From Candidatus Blautia faecipullorum (lineage in GTDB: Bacteria; Bacillota; Clostridia; Lachnospirales; Lachnospiraceae): a stretch of DNA of 64,000 bases. The position numbers and the translations under genes are program-made. The stretch lies in NCBI GenBank assembly GCA_019115125.1, contig DXEG01000005.1, positions 1 to 64,000 on the forward strand, given 5' to 3'. The first letter of the stretch is position 1; each line of letters starts with the position of its first letter. The notes under the pieces were generated by a model, which had not been told where the DNA came from, searched no databases, and saw nothing but the letters and a program-made list of their open reading frames with translations. Below are positions 43,208 through 52,513 of this stretch, one piece after another.

Positions 43208-43268
43208 AAAGACTTCCTCCCTGTAACTGCTGATAAAATATACCCATTTTCGGCAAAGGCGAAAGGTT

Positions 43269-44177
43269 TCAGCCCTTCCTCAGGTCATATTCCGCCGCCG
43301 CCCGCCCTGTTTTCGCGCGGAACAAAACCCTGTTTCCCCTCAGCAGCGTATACTCTACACCGCAGGAAACATCCTCCCGCACCTGCCGTATCATCCTTCC
43401 GCCGTCCGGGGCTTTCAGCATATTCCCCTCCATTCCCGAAAAACGGACGCGCAGACGGTATGGTCCCTGGGTGATCAGAAGTTCCCGGCTGTTCATCCTT
43501 TTCACCCTTGCTCCCAGATATGTGGCAAAACGATACTCCCTGCCATTGATCAGGAGAAACGCCACCGTTCCCGTAAAGCGTATTCCCGCAAGAGGTACGG
43601 AGGCGGCCGCGAGCATCACCGACCCTTCCGGCAGAAAATGCTGTGTCCAGATATATCTGTCAGGGAAGGAAACGCCGCTGTCTCCCTCCATATATCCGGC
43701 CCCATTGCAGAATCGTATTCTATTACCGTTTAGCTTCAGTTCTCCATTCACGGTATGCCTCATACTGTAGACGGCATGACGGCATTCCATAGCAGAAAGG
43801 AGGGCAAAGGGGCCCATAATATCATACCTGGGCTTTGAAAACGGACCGAAGCGGAGACACCCTCTGACCCGGATCTTTTCTCCTGCATTTTCCTCATGAA
43901 GTTGTCCGCTGTTTTGTTTTTCTATCGGCGGATCCGTCACAAAATCCAGCCGTATTCCTCCCCGGGAAAAGAGACTTTTTCCAATCTGCATCACACCCTT
44001 TTTGCGGTTGATCCGAAACTGCGATATAGGAAATTCCTGATACAGACTTTCCTTCTGCGTAATGATCTGAACAGAGCAGGAAGCTTTCTCCTCTGATAAA
44101 GATACCGAAGGGATTACCGCCACAGTTCCCTCCGTCCCCTGACACCGGTAATACCAGCCGTAGAAGTATTTACTCAT
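43269..44177 (-). CDS. Tocopherol-cyclase-like lipocalin-fold protein
   Basis: 302 residues. KYFYGWYYRCQG opens the protein, and GYMEGDSGVSFPDRYIWTQH near residue 175 is the diagnostic stretch of the tocopherol cyclase-like family. Bacteria with this protein make no tocopherol; its reaction is unknown. ATG 44177 follows AGGAGGG by 8 nt and the gene overlaps the FAD-Rieske gene by 8 nt, so the two are coupled. A hydrophobic ligand acted upon by the neighbouring oxidoreductase is an attractive guess, no more. No signal peptide seen. Confidence 0.8.
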   Translation of the reverse strand: MSKYFYGWYYRCQGTEGTVAVIPSVSLSEEKASCSVQIITQKESLYQEFPISQFRINRKKGVMQIGKSLFSRGGIRLDFVTDPPIEKQNSGQLHEENAGEKIRVRGCLRFGPFSKPRYDIMGPFALLSAMECRHAVYSMRHTVNGELKLNGNRIRFCNGAGYMEGDSGVSFPDRYIWTQHFLPEGSVMLAAASVPLAGIRFTGTVAFLLINGREYRFATYLGARVKRMNSRELLITQGPYRLRVRFSGMEGNMLKAPDGGRMIRQVREDVSCGVEYTLLRGNRVLFRAKTGRAAAEYDLRKG

Positions 44178-45603
44178 AATGGATTCCCTCCTGCGCCGGG
44201 CCGTCCAGAAGCCTTCCCTCCGAATCAAACCGCGACCCATGGCAGGGACAGTCCCAGGAACGCTCATCCGGGTTCCAAGTCAGCTCGCACCTCAGATGCG
44301 GACAGACAATATCCACCTGACGGATTACATTTTCTTCTGTTTTGAACACGCCTGCTTTTCCCTCAGGCGTCTCCACAACCGCGCCGCTTCCCCGCTCAAG
44401 AGTTTCCGCGGTCTCTGAGGGAATATGAAACAGCCGTTTCACCGTACCTTTTACCGCTTCTTTGCCGTCCTTCATAAGCTGCGGTAGCTCCTCCGCGGAA
44501 AATCTGCCGGGGGCGAATACCTCCGCATACTCATTTTCAATCCCGCAGATCATATCCCGGAGGATCATCGCGGCCGCCATGGAGGAGGTCATTCCCCATT
44601 TTCTGAATCCCGAGGCAACAAACCAGTTGGGACGATCCGGAGAGTAACATCCGATAAACGGTACACTGTCCGCCGTGATACAATCCTGGGCCGACCAGTA
44701 CGCGGCCACACTGCTTTTGGGATACAGCTCTTTCGCGGCGCTCTTTAGTTTTTCATAGCGTCTGCCGCCTTTATTCTCTCCTGTCCGGTGGCTCTGTCCG
44801 CCCAGAAGAATATATTGACCATACTGCCGGAAGGATAAGGTCTCCTTCCCGTCTCCTATATACATGCCCTTTAAGTCCCCGGCGTCCTCCAGAGCCAGGA
44901 CGTAAGAACGCACCTGATGCATCCTGGCAAAATACATTCCCGGAAAATTGATAAAGGGAAAATGCGACGCAAAAACGATCTTTCCGGCTTTCACACTTCC
45001 GCAGGCCGTTTTGACCTGATGATCGGCCACCTCCGTCACCCGTGAGTCCTCATATACCCTCAGCCGCCGCGCCAGGGCCGAAATAAATTTCAGAGGGTGA
45101 AACTCTGCCTGAGCCGGAAAACGCACTGCCCCGGCGCAGGCTGCAGGAATTTCTATCTGTCTTACAAAATCGGCACAGACGCCCAGTCTCCGGGCAGCCT
45201 CGGTCTCTCTTTTTAATTTTTCTCCGTCTTTGGAATATACAAAGGCGTCACATTCTGTCAGATCACAGCAGATATGCTCTTCGCGGATTAATTTCTTGTA
45301 TTCCTGAACCGCTCTCTGATTCGCCTGCACATATTTCCTCGCAGTCTCCTCGCCCTTTTTTTCAATAAAGGTGTGACAAAACATCCCATGCTGAGATGTG
45401 ATCTTAGCGGTGGTATTCCCGGTCTGTCCGCCTCCAATCTGTTCCGCCTCCAAGACGACCGTGCGGACTCCTGCCCGCTCAAGATACCAGGCGGTCAAAA
45501 TTCCCGCCATTCCCCCGCCTATCACAGCCGCGTCCGCTTCAATATCTTCTTCCAGGGCCGGCCTTTGCTTCCTGGTATATGTTTTGCTCCATATTGATTC
45601 CAT
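44170..45603 (-). CDS. FAD-dependent oxidoreductase with C-terminal Rieske domain
   Basis: 477 residues. The FAD site is AAVIGGGMAGILTAWYLERA (residues 25-44), with GGQTGNTTAKITSQHG after it and FVASGFRKWGMTSSMAAAM near 335. From about 410 there is a Rieske [2Fe-2S] domain: CPHLRC and, 15 residues on, CPCHGSRFDSEGRLL, giving C-x-H and C-x-x-H ligands. Proteins of this type are found in Bacillus and Clostridia as DAAO-type oxidoreductases fused to Rieske. The donor and acceptor are unknown. First gene of a two-gene operon with the tocopherol-cyclase-like protein. Confidence 0.9.
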   Translation of the reverse strand: MESIWSKTYTRKQRPALEEDIEADAAVIGGGMAGILTAWYLERAGVRTVVLEAEQIGGGQTGNTTAKITSQHGMFCHTFIEKKGEETARKYVQANQRAVQEYKKLIREEHICCDLTECDAFVYSKDGEKLKRETEAARRLGVCADFVRQIEIPAACAGAVRFPAQAEFHPLKFISALARRLRVYEDSRVTEVADHQVKTACGSVKAGKIVFASHFPFINFPGMYFARMHQVRSYVLALEDAGDLKGMYIGDGKETLSFRQYGQYILLGGQSHRTGENKGGRRYEKLKSAAKELYPKSSVAAYWSAQDCITADSVPFIGCYSPDRPNWFVASGFRKWGMTSSMAAAMILRDMICGIENEYAEVFAPGRFSAEELPQLMKDGKEAVKGTVKRLFHIPSETAETLERGSGAVVETPEGKAGVFKTEENVIRQVDIVCPHLRCELTWNPDERSWDCPCHGSRFDSEGRLLDGPAQEGIHYE

Positions 45604-45696
45604 TATTTGCCTCCTGTGGTGTTATACATTTAACATTTCCCACGAAAGGCAATTTATACCTGATGTGTCCGGGAGTTTTTCTCTCAGATACTCAAA

Positions 45697-46044
45697 TCAC
45701 GATATCTGCTCTGGTTTCTCCGATGCATCAGAAACATGATTAAGCTCATATGCCCGGCTTCCCCAGTCCCCCAGAGCCTTCAAAGCCGGATGGATCGCCT
45801 TTCCCAGGGAAGTAAGGGAATATTCCACCCTGGGAGGTATTTCATTATACTGACGCCGGTTTACAATTTTGTACAGTTCCAGTTCTTCCAGAGATTTTGA
45901 GAGCATAACGCTGGAAATCCCGTTCAGCCGCCGCTGAAGCTCGTTGAAGCGTATTGTTTCCTCCTGGTTTAATTCCCACAGAATACGCAGCTTCCATTTT
46001 CCACTCAATAAATCCAGTGCATACTTCACAGGACAATCTGACAT
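45697..46044 (-). CDS. HxlR-family transcriptional regulator
   Basis: 115 residues. CPVKYALDLLSGKWKLRILWEL opens the protein, with the conserved Cys4, followed by RFNELQRRLNGISSVMLSKSLEELE and RVEYSLTSLGKAIHPAL. That is the complete HxlR winged-helix pattern. ATG 46044 follows AAAGGAG by 7 nt. It is divergent from a nitroreductase gene, the usual arrangement for HxlR regulators that sense quinones, aldehydes or other electrophiles through the Cys. It probably controls the nitroreductase promoter. Confidence 0.92.
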   Translation of the reverse strand: MSDCPVKYALDLLSGKWKLRILWELNQEETIRFNELQRRLNGISSVMLSKSLEELELYKIVNRRQYNEIPPRVEYSLTSLGKAIHPALKALGDWGSRAYELNHVSDASEKPEQIS

Positions 46045-46097
46045 ACCAGAGCTCCTTTACTTAACTTTTTCTTAGCAGGTAAATAAATATTGCGTAC

Positions 46098-46125
46098 TTG
46101 TTATCTTTTTACCGCCGCCTATAAT
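46098..46125 (+). promoter_or_regulatory. Promoter of the nitroreductase gene
   Basis: TTGTTA (46098-46103), a 16-bp spacer, and TATAAT (46120-46125). It lies in the 120-bp divergent region shared with the HxlR gene. Confidence 0.65.
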
Positions 46126-46164
46126 TATAAATGCAGATATAAAAAAAGTAAAGGAGTGTGGCTT

Positions 46165-46713
46165 ATGAACCTATTACATGCCATTGAGATCAGAAAGAGT
46201 GTCCGCGCATATACGCAGACACCAGTTGAAAAAGAGAAAACCGAAGCGATTATAAGAGCAGGCAGTCTGGCGCCCGTTTTTGGACAATTTCATATTACCG
46301 TGATCGAAAATCCCGGATTGCTGCAGGAAATCGGGCAGGTTACCTTGGAGATGATGAAAAACTCCGGCGATGAATTTCTGGAAAAACGCGCGGCGTCAAA
46401 AGGCTATAACCCTCTGTACGGCGCGCCTGTCATGATCCTTCTGTCCGCACCAGGCGGAAACGACAGCAAAGGCTTCAATATGGCGAATATCTCCTGCGCC
46501 GCCGAAAATATGATAATCCAGGCATCCGACCTGGGTCTCGGAACCTGCTTTGTCATGGGGCCTACGATTGCCTTCTCAGATCCTTCCCTGACAAAAAAGA
46601 TAGAGCTTCCGCAGGGATATATCCCCCTTGCAGGCGTGTTGATCGGCTACCCCGCGGAAAGTCTCACAGAAAACAAAAGAAAGCTTACAAAAAATATCAC
46701 CTATATCCGTTGA
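46165..46713 (+). CDS. Nitroreductase-family protein
   Basis: 182 residues. IEIRKSVRAYTQTPVEKEK at the start is the FMN-phosphate-binding arginine region; GAPVMILLSAPGG, NISCAAENMIIQASDLGLG (110-128) and PLAGVLIGYPAE complete the fold. Such FMN proteins reduce nitroaromatics and quinones with NAD(P)H. ATG 46165 follows AAAGGAG by 8 nt; the longer frame has no ribosome site. It is divergent from the HxlR regulator. Electrophile detoxification is the usual role of this pair. Confidence 0.9.
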   Translation: MNLLHAIEIRKSVRAYTQTPVEKEKTEAIIRAGSLAPVFGQFHITVIENPGLLQEIGQVTLEMMKNSGDEFLEKRAASKGYNPLYGAPVMILLSAPGGNDSKGFNMANISCAAENMIIQASDLGLGTCFVMGPTIAFSDPSLTKKIELPQGYIPLAGVLIGYPAESLTENKRKLTKNITYIR

Positions 46714-46715
46714 TA

Positions 46716-47207
46716 TTATGGCGCCGGTTTCTCCATATTCACATTTGAAAAAAGAAAAATACCGTCCTCATACCGGCTGTTTTCTCCCGTGTACTCGTCG
46801 ATTACACTTTTCCAGAACAGATATGCCGGCCTGCTTCCGCAGGCCGGAGATACGTCCCAGCTCCCTCTATACATATTAAAGCACATAAAGGCTGCCGTCT
46901 TTCCGATTTTTTTGCGCCGGAACTTGGGCAGCACCATAAACTCTGCTATGCTGCGGCCGGAACGGCTTTTCCGCACATAATTGTTGATCATAACAAATCC
47001 AAGCAGCCTGTCTGTTCCGGCCTCCTTTATGAAAAAAGCCGCCCTTTCTTTTTCCTTAAAATACGCGTCAAACCAGGGATATGCATATACTGCCTCTTCA
47101 TCCATATCGTTTTGATCGCTCAGACTTTCTTCAAACAGCGAATACTGCAGAAGCCTGAATAACATTTCCTTCCTGGATTCTTTGACTTTTTCCAATATAA
47201 TTTCCAT
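46716..47207 (-). CDS. GNAT-like acetyltransferase
   Basis: 163 residues. FIKEAGTDRLLGFVMINNY gives strands 2-4 and IAEFMVLPKFRRKKIGKTAAF the acetyl-CoA loop (RRKKIGK). The C-terminal part (FWKSVIDEYTGE) is typical of GNATs. Substrate unknown. The gene begins 15 nt after the nicotinamidase-like gene and ends 3 nt from the convergent nitroreductase stop. The ribosome site is weak, so its expression probably depends on readthrough from the gene upstream. Confidence 0.82.
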   Translation of the reverse strand: MEIILEKVKESRKEMLFRLLQYSLFEESLSDQNDMDEEAVYAYPWFDAYFKEKERAAFFIKEAGTDRLLGFVMINNYVRKSRSGRSIAEFMVLPKFRRKKIGKTAAFMCFNMYRGSWDVSPACGSRPAYLFWKSVIDEYTGENSRYEDGIFLFSNVNMEKPAP

Positions 47208-47222
47208 TCGAATCTGTCTCGC

Positions 47223-47750
47223 CTATCTTCTCACGATTATCTGGCAGCTTTCCATCACTTCTAACGCCGCCTCATGTTTCCGGGGATCGACGCCCGCACA
47301 GCAGGCTGCGTCTACGTAAATGGGAAGCTCCGGCAGCGATGATTTGAGCATGAGAGCATTGGATGCCACACAGATATCCGTACAGATCCCCACAAGCTCC
47401 GCCGATTCTATTTCTCCCTTTTCATACAGACGCCTGATCTCCTCCACGAGGCGAAGACTTCCGAAGCAGGGCTTTTCATAAACCTCCGCCGCCTTTTCCA
47501 GTCTGATTTTTTCCATCTCCGCAGGAAACTCCCATCCTTCCGTATTTTTCATACAGTGAAGAACCGGCAGCAGCTTTCCTTCCTGTGTATCCAGATAATT
47601 TTCTTCATGGGTATCCTTCGTCATCAGAATCTTCCCCGGAAACTCCCGGGCTTTTTTCAGCAGTCCCGGAAGCATCTGCTGCGCTTCCTTTGTACCCAGA
47701 GATCCCGTAACAAAGTCGTTCTGTACGTCGATAATGATCAAATATTTCAT
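47223..47750 (-). CDS. Isochorismatase-like cysteine hydrolase (nicotinamidase-related)
   Basis: 175 residues with a complete catalytic triad: Asp8 in IIIDVQNDFV, Lys45 in LMTKDTHEENY, and Cys127 in GICTDICVASNAL. The metal-binding DTH and nearby His also fit nicotinamidase. ATG 47750 follows GGAGG by 6 nt; the upstream ATG at 47774 has no site. Nicotinamidase (PncA-type) activity is likely but the isochorismatase family is broad. It is cotranscribed with the GNAT gene downstream. Confidence 0.85.
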   Translation of the reverse strand: MKYLIIIDVQNDFVTGSLGTKEAQQMLPGLLKKAREFPGKILMTKDTHEENYLDTQEGKLLPVLHCMKNTEGWEFPAEMEKIRLEKAAEVYEKPCFGSLRLVEEIRRLYEKGEIESAELVGICTDICVASNALMLKSSLPELPIYVDAACCAGVDPRKHEAALEVMESCQIIVRR

Positions 47751-48275
47751 AGCTTTCCTCCACTTTTCTTTCATTATATCAAAAAAACCGGATATTCATA
47801 ATATATTTATTCATGCGTTATCATGCGAAAGATATCCTAATTATTGTTCATCTCTCTATTCAGTTATTATCAGTAATTTCTATCAATCATCAAACTTATC
47901 CAAGAAATTCGAAACATTCCATGAGTATGGTTCACTCATCCTTTCATTCTTGTGGATATTTCATTGATTTTTCTATTCCATTCTATCACCACCTACTACA
48001 ATATATTTATGGTTAATCTCCCTTACAGCCAGTAAGGAATTACCCATCTTGTTGCTTAAGCTGTTAGAATGATAAGAGCAATCGGTATAGCGGAAACCAC
48101 CTTGGGCTTCACGCCCGTACAACAGTATGCTAACCAGCTCCTCATTCGCAGCGGTCGTTTTATGCAAGTTGAGCCGCTTTTAAGGCGCGTTCGTGTCACA
48201 CTACAGTAAATTGAATGGGCAATGAGTAAAACTGGCACCAACCAATTGCAATACAAATGAAGGGGTGATATTTTT
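47751..48275. other. Intergenic region with probable IS110 left end
   Basis: 525 bp without a gene. The first 200 bp are AT-rich and show nothing. From about 48000 to the transposase start the sequence is less AT-rich and contains short hairpins (CTTAC-N5-GTAAG, GGGCTTCACGCCC). IS110 elements keep a long non-coding left end that is transcribed as the bridge RNA, and this stretch is in the right place and of the right length. No boundary could be fixed. Confidence 0.5.
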
Positions 48276-49202
48276 ATGAACATGAACGCTGTGAGTATCG
48301 ATGTTTCCAAACGAAAAAGCACAGTGACCATCCTCCGTCCCGGTGGAAAGGCTGTTTTAAAACCTTTTAATGTTCCTCATCTTTCCTCAGATTTTCAATC
48401 TCTGATAAACCAGATCAGGAAATTTGATAGCGAAACACGCATTGTTATGGAATGTACCGGCCGCTACTATGAACCTGTTGCCCGTCAGCTCTCCCATGCG
48501 GGCTTTTTCGTAAACGCTGTGAATCCCCAGATCATCCGTAACTTCCAGGGACAGGACAATCCTCTGCGCAAAGTAAAGACCGATAAGGCGGATTCTATAA
48601 AAATCGCTCGGTATACTCTTGACAGTTGGGATAAACTCAAACAATATAATCTTATGGATGAATTACGTTCGCAACAAAAAACTATGAACCGCCAATTTGA
48701 TTTCTACATGAGACATAAAACTGCCATGAAAAACAATCTGATCGGTCTCATTGACCAGATCTATCCCAGGGCTAATATCTATTTTGACAGTCCTGCCCGC
48801 GAGGACGGCAGCCAGAAATGAGGAGATTTCCTTAATACCTGCTAGCATGTGGATTGTGTCCATAACATGTCCCTTAACGCCTTTACAGACCACTATCAGA
48901 AGTGGTGTGGTCGCAAGAAGTACAACTTCAGCAAATCTAAGGCCGATGAAATCTACGGAAAAGCAAAGGAGCTTATTCCCGTGCTTCCAAAGGACAGCTT
49001 TACCAAACGCATCATCAAACAGGCCATAGAACAGTTAAACACGGCATCACAGACCGTTGAACAACTTCGTTCTCTAATGAATGAAACAGCTTCCAGACTG
49101 CCGGAATATCCAGTTGTCATGGCGATAAAAGGCGCAGGCCCGTCTCTCAGTCCTCAACTTATGGCTGAGATTGGAGATGGGGCACGTTTCACTCACAAAG
49201 GA
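48276..49202 (+). pseudogene. IS110-family transposase, inactivated
   Basis: The frame opens SIDVSKRKSTVTIL, with the DEDD-type catalytic Asp, and continues MECTGRYYEPVAR, NPQIIRNFQGQD and KVKTDKADSIKIARY. TGA at 48819-48821 and TAG at 48843-48845 interrupt it in frame; beyond them the frame resumes (HVDCVHNMSLNAFTDHY). It reaches the Transposase_20 region (YPVVMAIKGAGPSLSPQLMAEIG) and stops at an abrupt junction near 49202 with an IS256 remnant. The last 100 or so residues, including the Ser motif, are lost. ATG 48276 follows AAGGGG. Dead element. Confidence 0.88.
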
Positions 49203-49888
49203 TATCCTTGTAGCCCTCCACCGTAACCCCCAGGACACATAGGCAGCACGGCTTAAGATCCTGCCATCTTCACGCACTTTATAATGGATACAGGCCATAA
49301 AAACAAATGGATAAACAAGATTCAGAGGCCGGGGCTGTCATTCCTTAACTTCGGGCAGGATCTTATCTGTGATATTGCTGACCATCTATGCAGGCAGTTC
49401 GATCCCATAAAGATCCTGGAGCTGATCATGGATATCCCTTGTGCTTATTCCACGGGCATAAAGAGAAATGGCCGTTTCTTCAATACCGGATATATCCCGC
49501 TGATACTTTGGAATGAGCTTCGGTTCGAATTCTCCGTTCCTGTCTCTGGGGATATCCACCTGGAATTCTCTATACTGACTTTTCAAGGTTTTGGAAGAAT
49601 GACCGTTTCTCTTGTTGTTGGTCTGCAGATCTCCTTTTTGATTTTTTTCATAACCGAGGGTGCACCCAATTCGGCTTCCATGAGTTCCAAAAGAATGTCT
49701 TTAAAACTGTCTTTCAGGAGTGCATAGACATTTGCAACGCTGCTAATGTTGTTTTCTGAGATGATCTGTCGGATTTGTTCCTTTGCTACTGCCATAGAAA
49801 TACTCCTTTTCGATAAGAATTGATATATCTGAATTCTTATCAAAAAGGAGCCATTTTCTACCAAAGACACAAATCAATTTACACTACC
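49203..49888 (-). pseudogene. IS256-family transposase remnant
   Basis: Minus strand from the terminal repeat end (GGTAGTGTAAATTGATTTG, 49888 inward) through the N-terminal half of a mutator-type transposase starting at ATG 49796: KEQIRQIISENN, DILLELMEAELGA, then in another frame VDIPRDRNGEFEPK and PKYQRDIS. TAG at 49386-49388 and TGA at 49338-49340 interrupt it; beyond them PFVFMACIHYKVREDGRI and VTVEGYKDIL are readable. It has at least two frameshifts and two nonsense codons. It ends at the IS110 junction near 49203, so the C-terminal half is missing. Not functional. Confidence 0.85.
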
Positions 49889-49993
49889 TTTATTATTTCA
49901 ATCACGTTCAATCCGATTTTTGTACCGCAAAAAATCACAAAATTGTTTCCGGCAGACACACTATCCATAATTTTGATATATCAAATATGCTCT

Positions 49994-50158
49994 TCAAAAT
50001 TGGCTTTCCTTGTCTTTCCTCATCTTCCCCAACGCCTCCATCTGCTCTGCGTCCTCTCTCTCCCAATCTCTGCTCCGTCCTTTTCCTATCGCCAGAGAAA
50101 TCACCATAACCAAGGCCACTACAACCAAAAGCCCGACTGCTCCCCATAAAATCCACAT
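49994..50158 (-). CDS. Small single-pass membrane protein
   Basis: 54 residues: one hydrophobic helix (WGAVGLLVVVALVMVISLA, about 5-23), then a charged tail with GKGRSRDWEREDAEQMEALG. ATG 50158 is preceded by AGAGG 6 nt upstream. The charged tail inside and the helix at the N-terminus suggest an N-out anchor. I do not recognise the family. It stands alone between insertion-sequence remnants, so it may be ancestral chromosome sequence surviving between them. Short length keeps confidence moderate. Confidence 0.6.
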   Translation of the reverse strand: MWILWGAVGLLVVVALVMVISLAIGKGRSRDWEREDAEQMEALGKMRKDKESQF

Positions 50159-50793
50159 ACTACACCTCTTCCGCTTTATAATGAATAACTCTCTCACAAC
50201 AATTTCTATAAGATACCAACTAAACTAGCCTGTTTTTATATTGAAAACTGGCATCATCCATCATTCCTTACCCACTAAAAATCCGGACTAACCATTAGCA
50301 TAAAGTACTTATACTCATTCCTGCATCAAACTTCCTCCTACATTTTATTCATATTTTTATTTATAACTTATCTAATTTTTTCCGCCAAAATACATCTCTC
50401 CTGTATTCCGGCTTTTCGCGCTATAATAGCATAATATTTTTTATGTACTATATAATATACATCTGCCCGCACTATAAAAAGCACGCGAACAGTCAACCGG
50501 CATATCCGCTGCAGGGCTTCCGTTTATAACAATCCGCAGCATCTGTGCGATCAGGTTACGTTTTGTCTGCCGCAGATTGAAACGCACCGAATACAGCATA
50601 TAGGAAATTATGCTGTATCATTCAAAAATTACCTGATATGCCAAATCAAGGATATTCTATCACGGTATTTTCAAAGTGTAAACATACAAAAATGACGAAA
50701 AATCTACCGATTTCATACAAATATGTCATTTTCTGCCATATATACTCTGCTCTGTCGGTACAGAGCTGTTCTTAAGAACAGTTTTTGCTAAAT
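50159..50793. other. Gene-poor AT-rich stretch
   Basis: 635 bp with no supported gene. It holds a perfect inverted repeat, ATACAGCATA (50591-50600) and TATGCTGTAT (50609-50618). A minus-strand 52-codon frame (about 50603-50448) opening MLYSVRFNLRQTKRNLIAQM starts inside that repeat; its origin is not known and it may be the stump of a deleted gene. Confidence 0.5.
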
Positions 50794-52478
50794 TGAAATT
50801 TTAAATTCCAGTGCAGAAGTAAATTCCACCATACTTTATTTTTGCAGATTTTACAGGGAAATTTTTAAGCGAAATCTCCTGTTTTTTGCTATAATTAACT
50901 AAACTCATCGAAAAACACCTAATTTCTGGGTATGGGAAACAAACCGCTGAAAAACAGTGTGTAAGACTGAATTCCACCAGTCACATCTAAAAATGTGAAA
51001 CGTTTACTTCCAGTCTGACAGCAGATTTCGATCAGTTGATTAGTGATTAAAGCGGATCAGCTTAGGTGTCGGATTCACCTCATCCGGGGCAATCGGTCTA
51101 AGCTGAAATGCGTTTAGGATCTCTTCTCCAAGTGTTTCCAATGCGATGCAGTATGGTGTCCTTCCATCCAGGCTTTCCCTCGGTGCGGAATTGATATAGG
51201 TCACGATCAGGTTCACATCCCATTGTGTAAGGAACTCAAAACAGGTTTCCCTTCGGCAGAATCATCCAGAGCATCGTATGCGCCTGTTCCAGCCCGCCCT
51301 TTTGCCCACTCTGCATCGGGTCACAATAATAAATGCTGGAACGCTGTATTCCGTTCACGCCGGTTTTCAAGGTATCCGGATCACCAAATTCAGAGCCTCG
51401 GTCAGTCAGGATGTATTCAAACACAGAAGCGAATTCATAGGTCCCCATACGCTTTTCCAAACGGTCAAAAAGCAAGACGGACAGCGCCTTTCGTGCAGCG
51501 GTTCATCAGAAAAGCAAGGAAGAGTTTTTCTTTGGTGAAAAACATGGTCAGCAAGGTCTTTTTTGATTTCCTGGAAGAATGGACAGTATCCATTTGGACA
51601 TAGCCTGTAAGGGCAAGGGAACAGGAGTCACGATATAATCGGTTGGTAAAGACTGCTCTGTCCGAGATCTGTGTTTTATGGCACTTTCTTGGTTTGAAAT
51701 GGACTTTCCGCTTCAGATCTATGTTCCTTGCCGTAAAGAGTCCTTGGTCAAGATACGAATATAGGGTACGGACGGACATATCCAGCTCCAGGTGGTTTGT
51801 CAGGATATGATAGGGAGACTGTCCCTGTTCGATCAGCGGGGAAATGATCTGATCCTTTTGCGAAGCTCTTGTTTTGTCGTGTTGATCCCGACTCTGGACC
51901 CCCAAAGCTTTTCGCGATATTTTCTGTTAGCAGATCGGGCATTATAGTTATACTTGTGGACAATCGTGCAGTGATTGATTTTTTTGTACAGCCGTTGCAG
52001 ACATAAGTAGACCGGTCAAGCCTTACGCAGCGCTCTTTTTCGTAGTCTCTGCAGGTTTGGTTACAGGTAGGACAGGACGCGCATTTGATTCCGCACAGGA
52101 TAATCTTTCCACAGGCATTAGTCTTCTTACAGTGATAGCGGTGAATACAGAAGTTCTTGGCATTATAGAAAGTCCCTTTGTGGTACCAATCTGAGAAACG
52201 GTGAGCCCTGACTTCTTTAGAGATTGTGGTAGGATCCTTGCACAGGAACCTGACGATATCCTTAAAGGAAGTGCCCTTATTCAGTTCGTTTTCGATATAG
52301 ATACGGTTTTCAAGGGTAAGATGTTTCTAGTTACCAGGAATATATTTACTCATCGTGTGCCTCCTTCTACTGCTGTCAGAAGGAGAGATAACAATACCAT
52401 GGATATATGAAAGAGTAAATATCAACTGTGCAGAAGTAAACGCCACTACCCCTAAGGATGGTGGAATTTAAAAATTCA
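50794..52478. mobile_element. IS30-family insertion sequence, decayed
   Basis: Ends are TGAAATTTTAAATTCCA (50794-50810) and, inverted, TGGAATTTAAAAATTCA (52462-52478). It encloses a broken IS30 transposase. Outside both ends lies a near-identical direct repeat beginning AGAACAGTTTT (about 50775 and 52488), longer than the 2-3 bp duplication expected for IS30. It lies 35 bp from the phosphofructokinase -35 box. Confidence 0.75.
51040..52353 (-). pseudogene. IS30-family transposase, inactivated
   Basis: Minus strand from ATG 52353 (MSKYIPGN), with TAG at codon 9 (52327-52329), where relatives have a glutamine. Readable parts include LTLENRIYIENELNKGTS, FYNAKNFCIHRYHCKKT, GYVQMDTVHSSRKSKKTLL (catalytic Asp), YILTDRGSEFGDPD (second Asp), and LEQAHTMLWMILPKGNLF (Glu). 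It ends LIRFNH-stop at 51040. At least three frameshifts break it. The DDE residues are still visible, so it decayed recently. A full protein would be about 430 residues. Confidence 0.85.
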
Positions 52479-52513
52479 TTTTTGGAAGAAGAACAGTTTT
52501 GCTTAATATCCAT

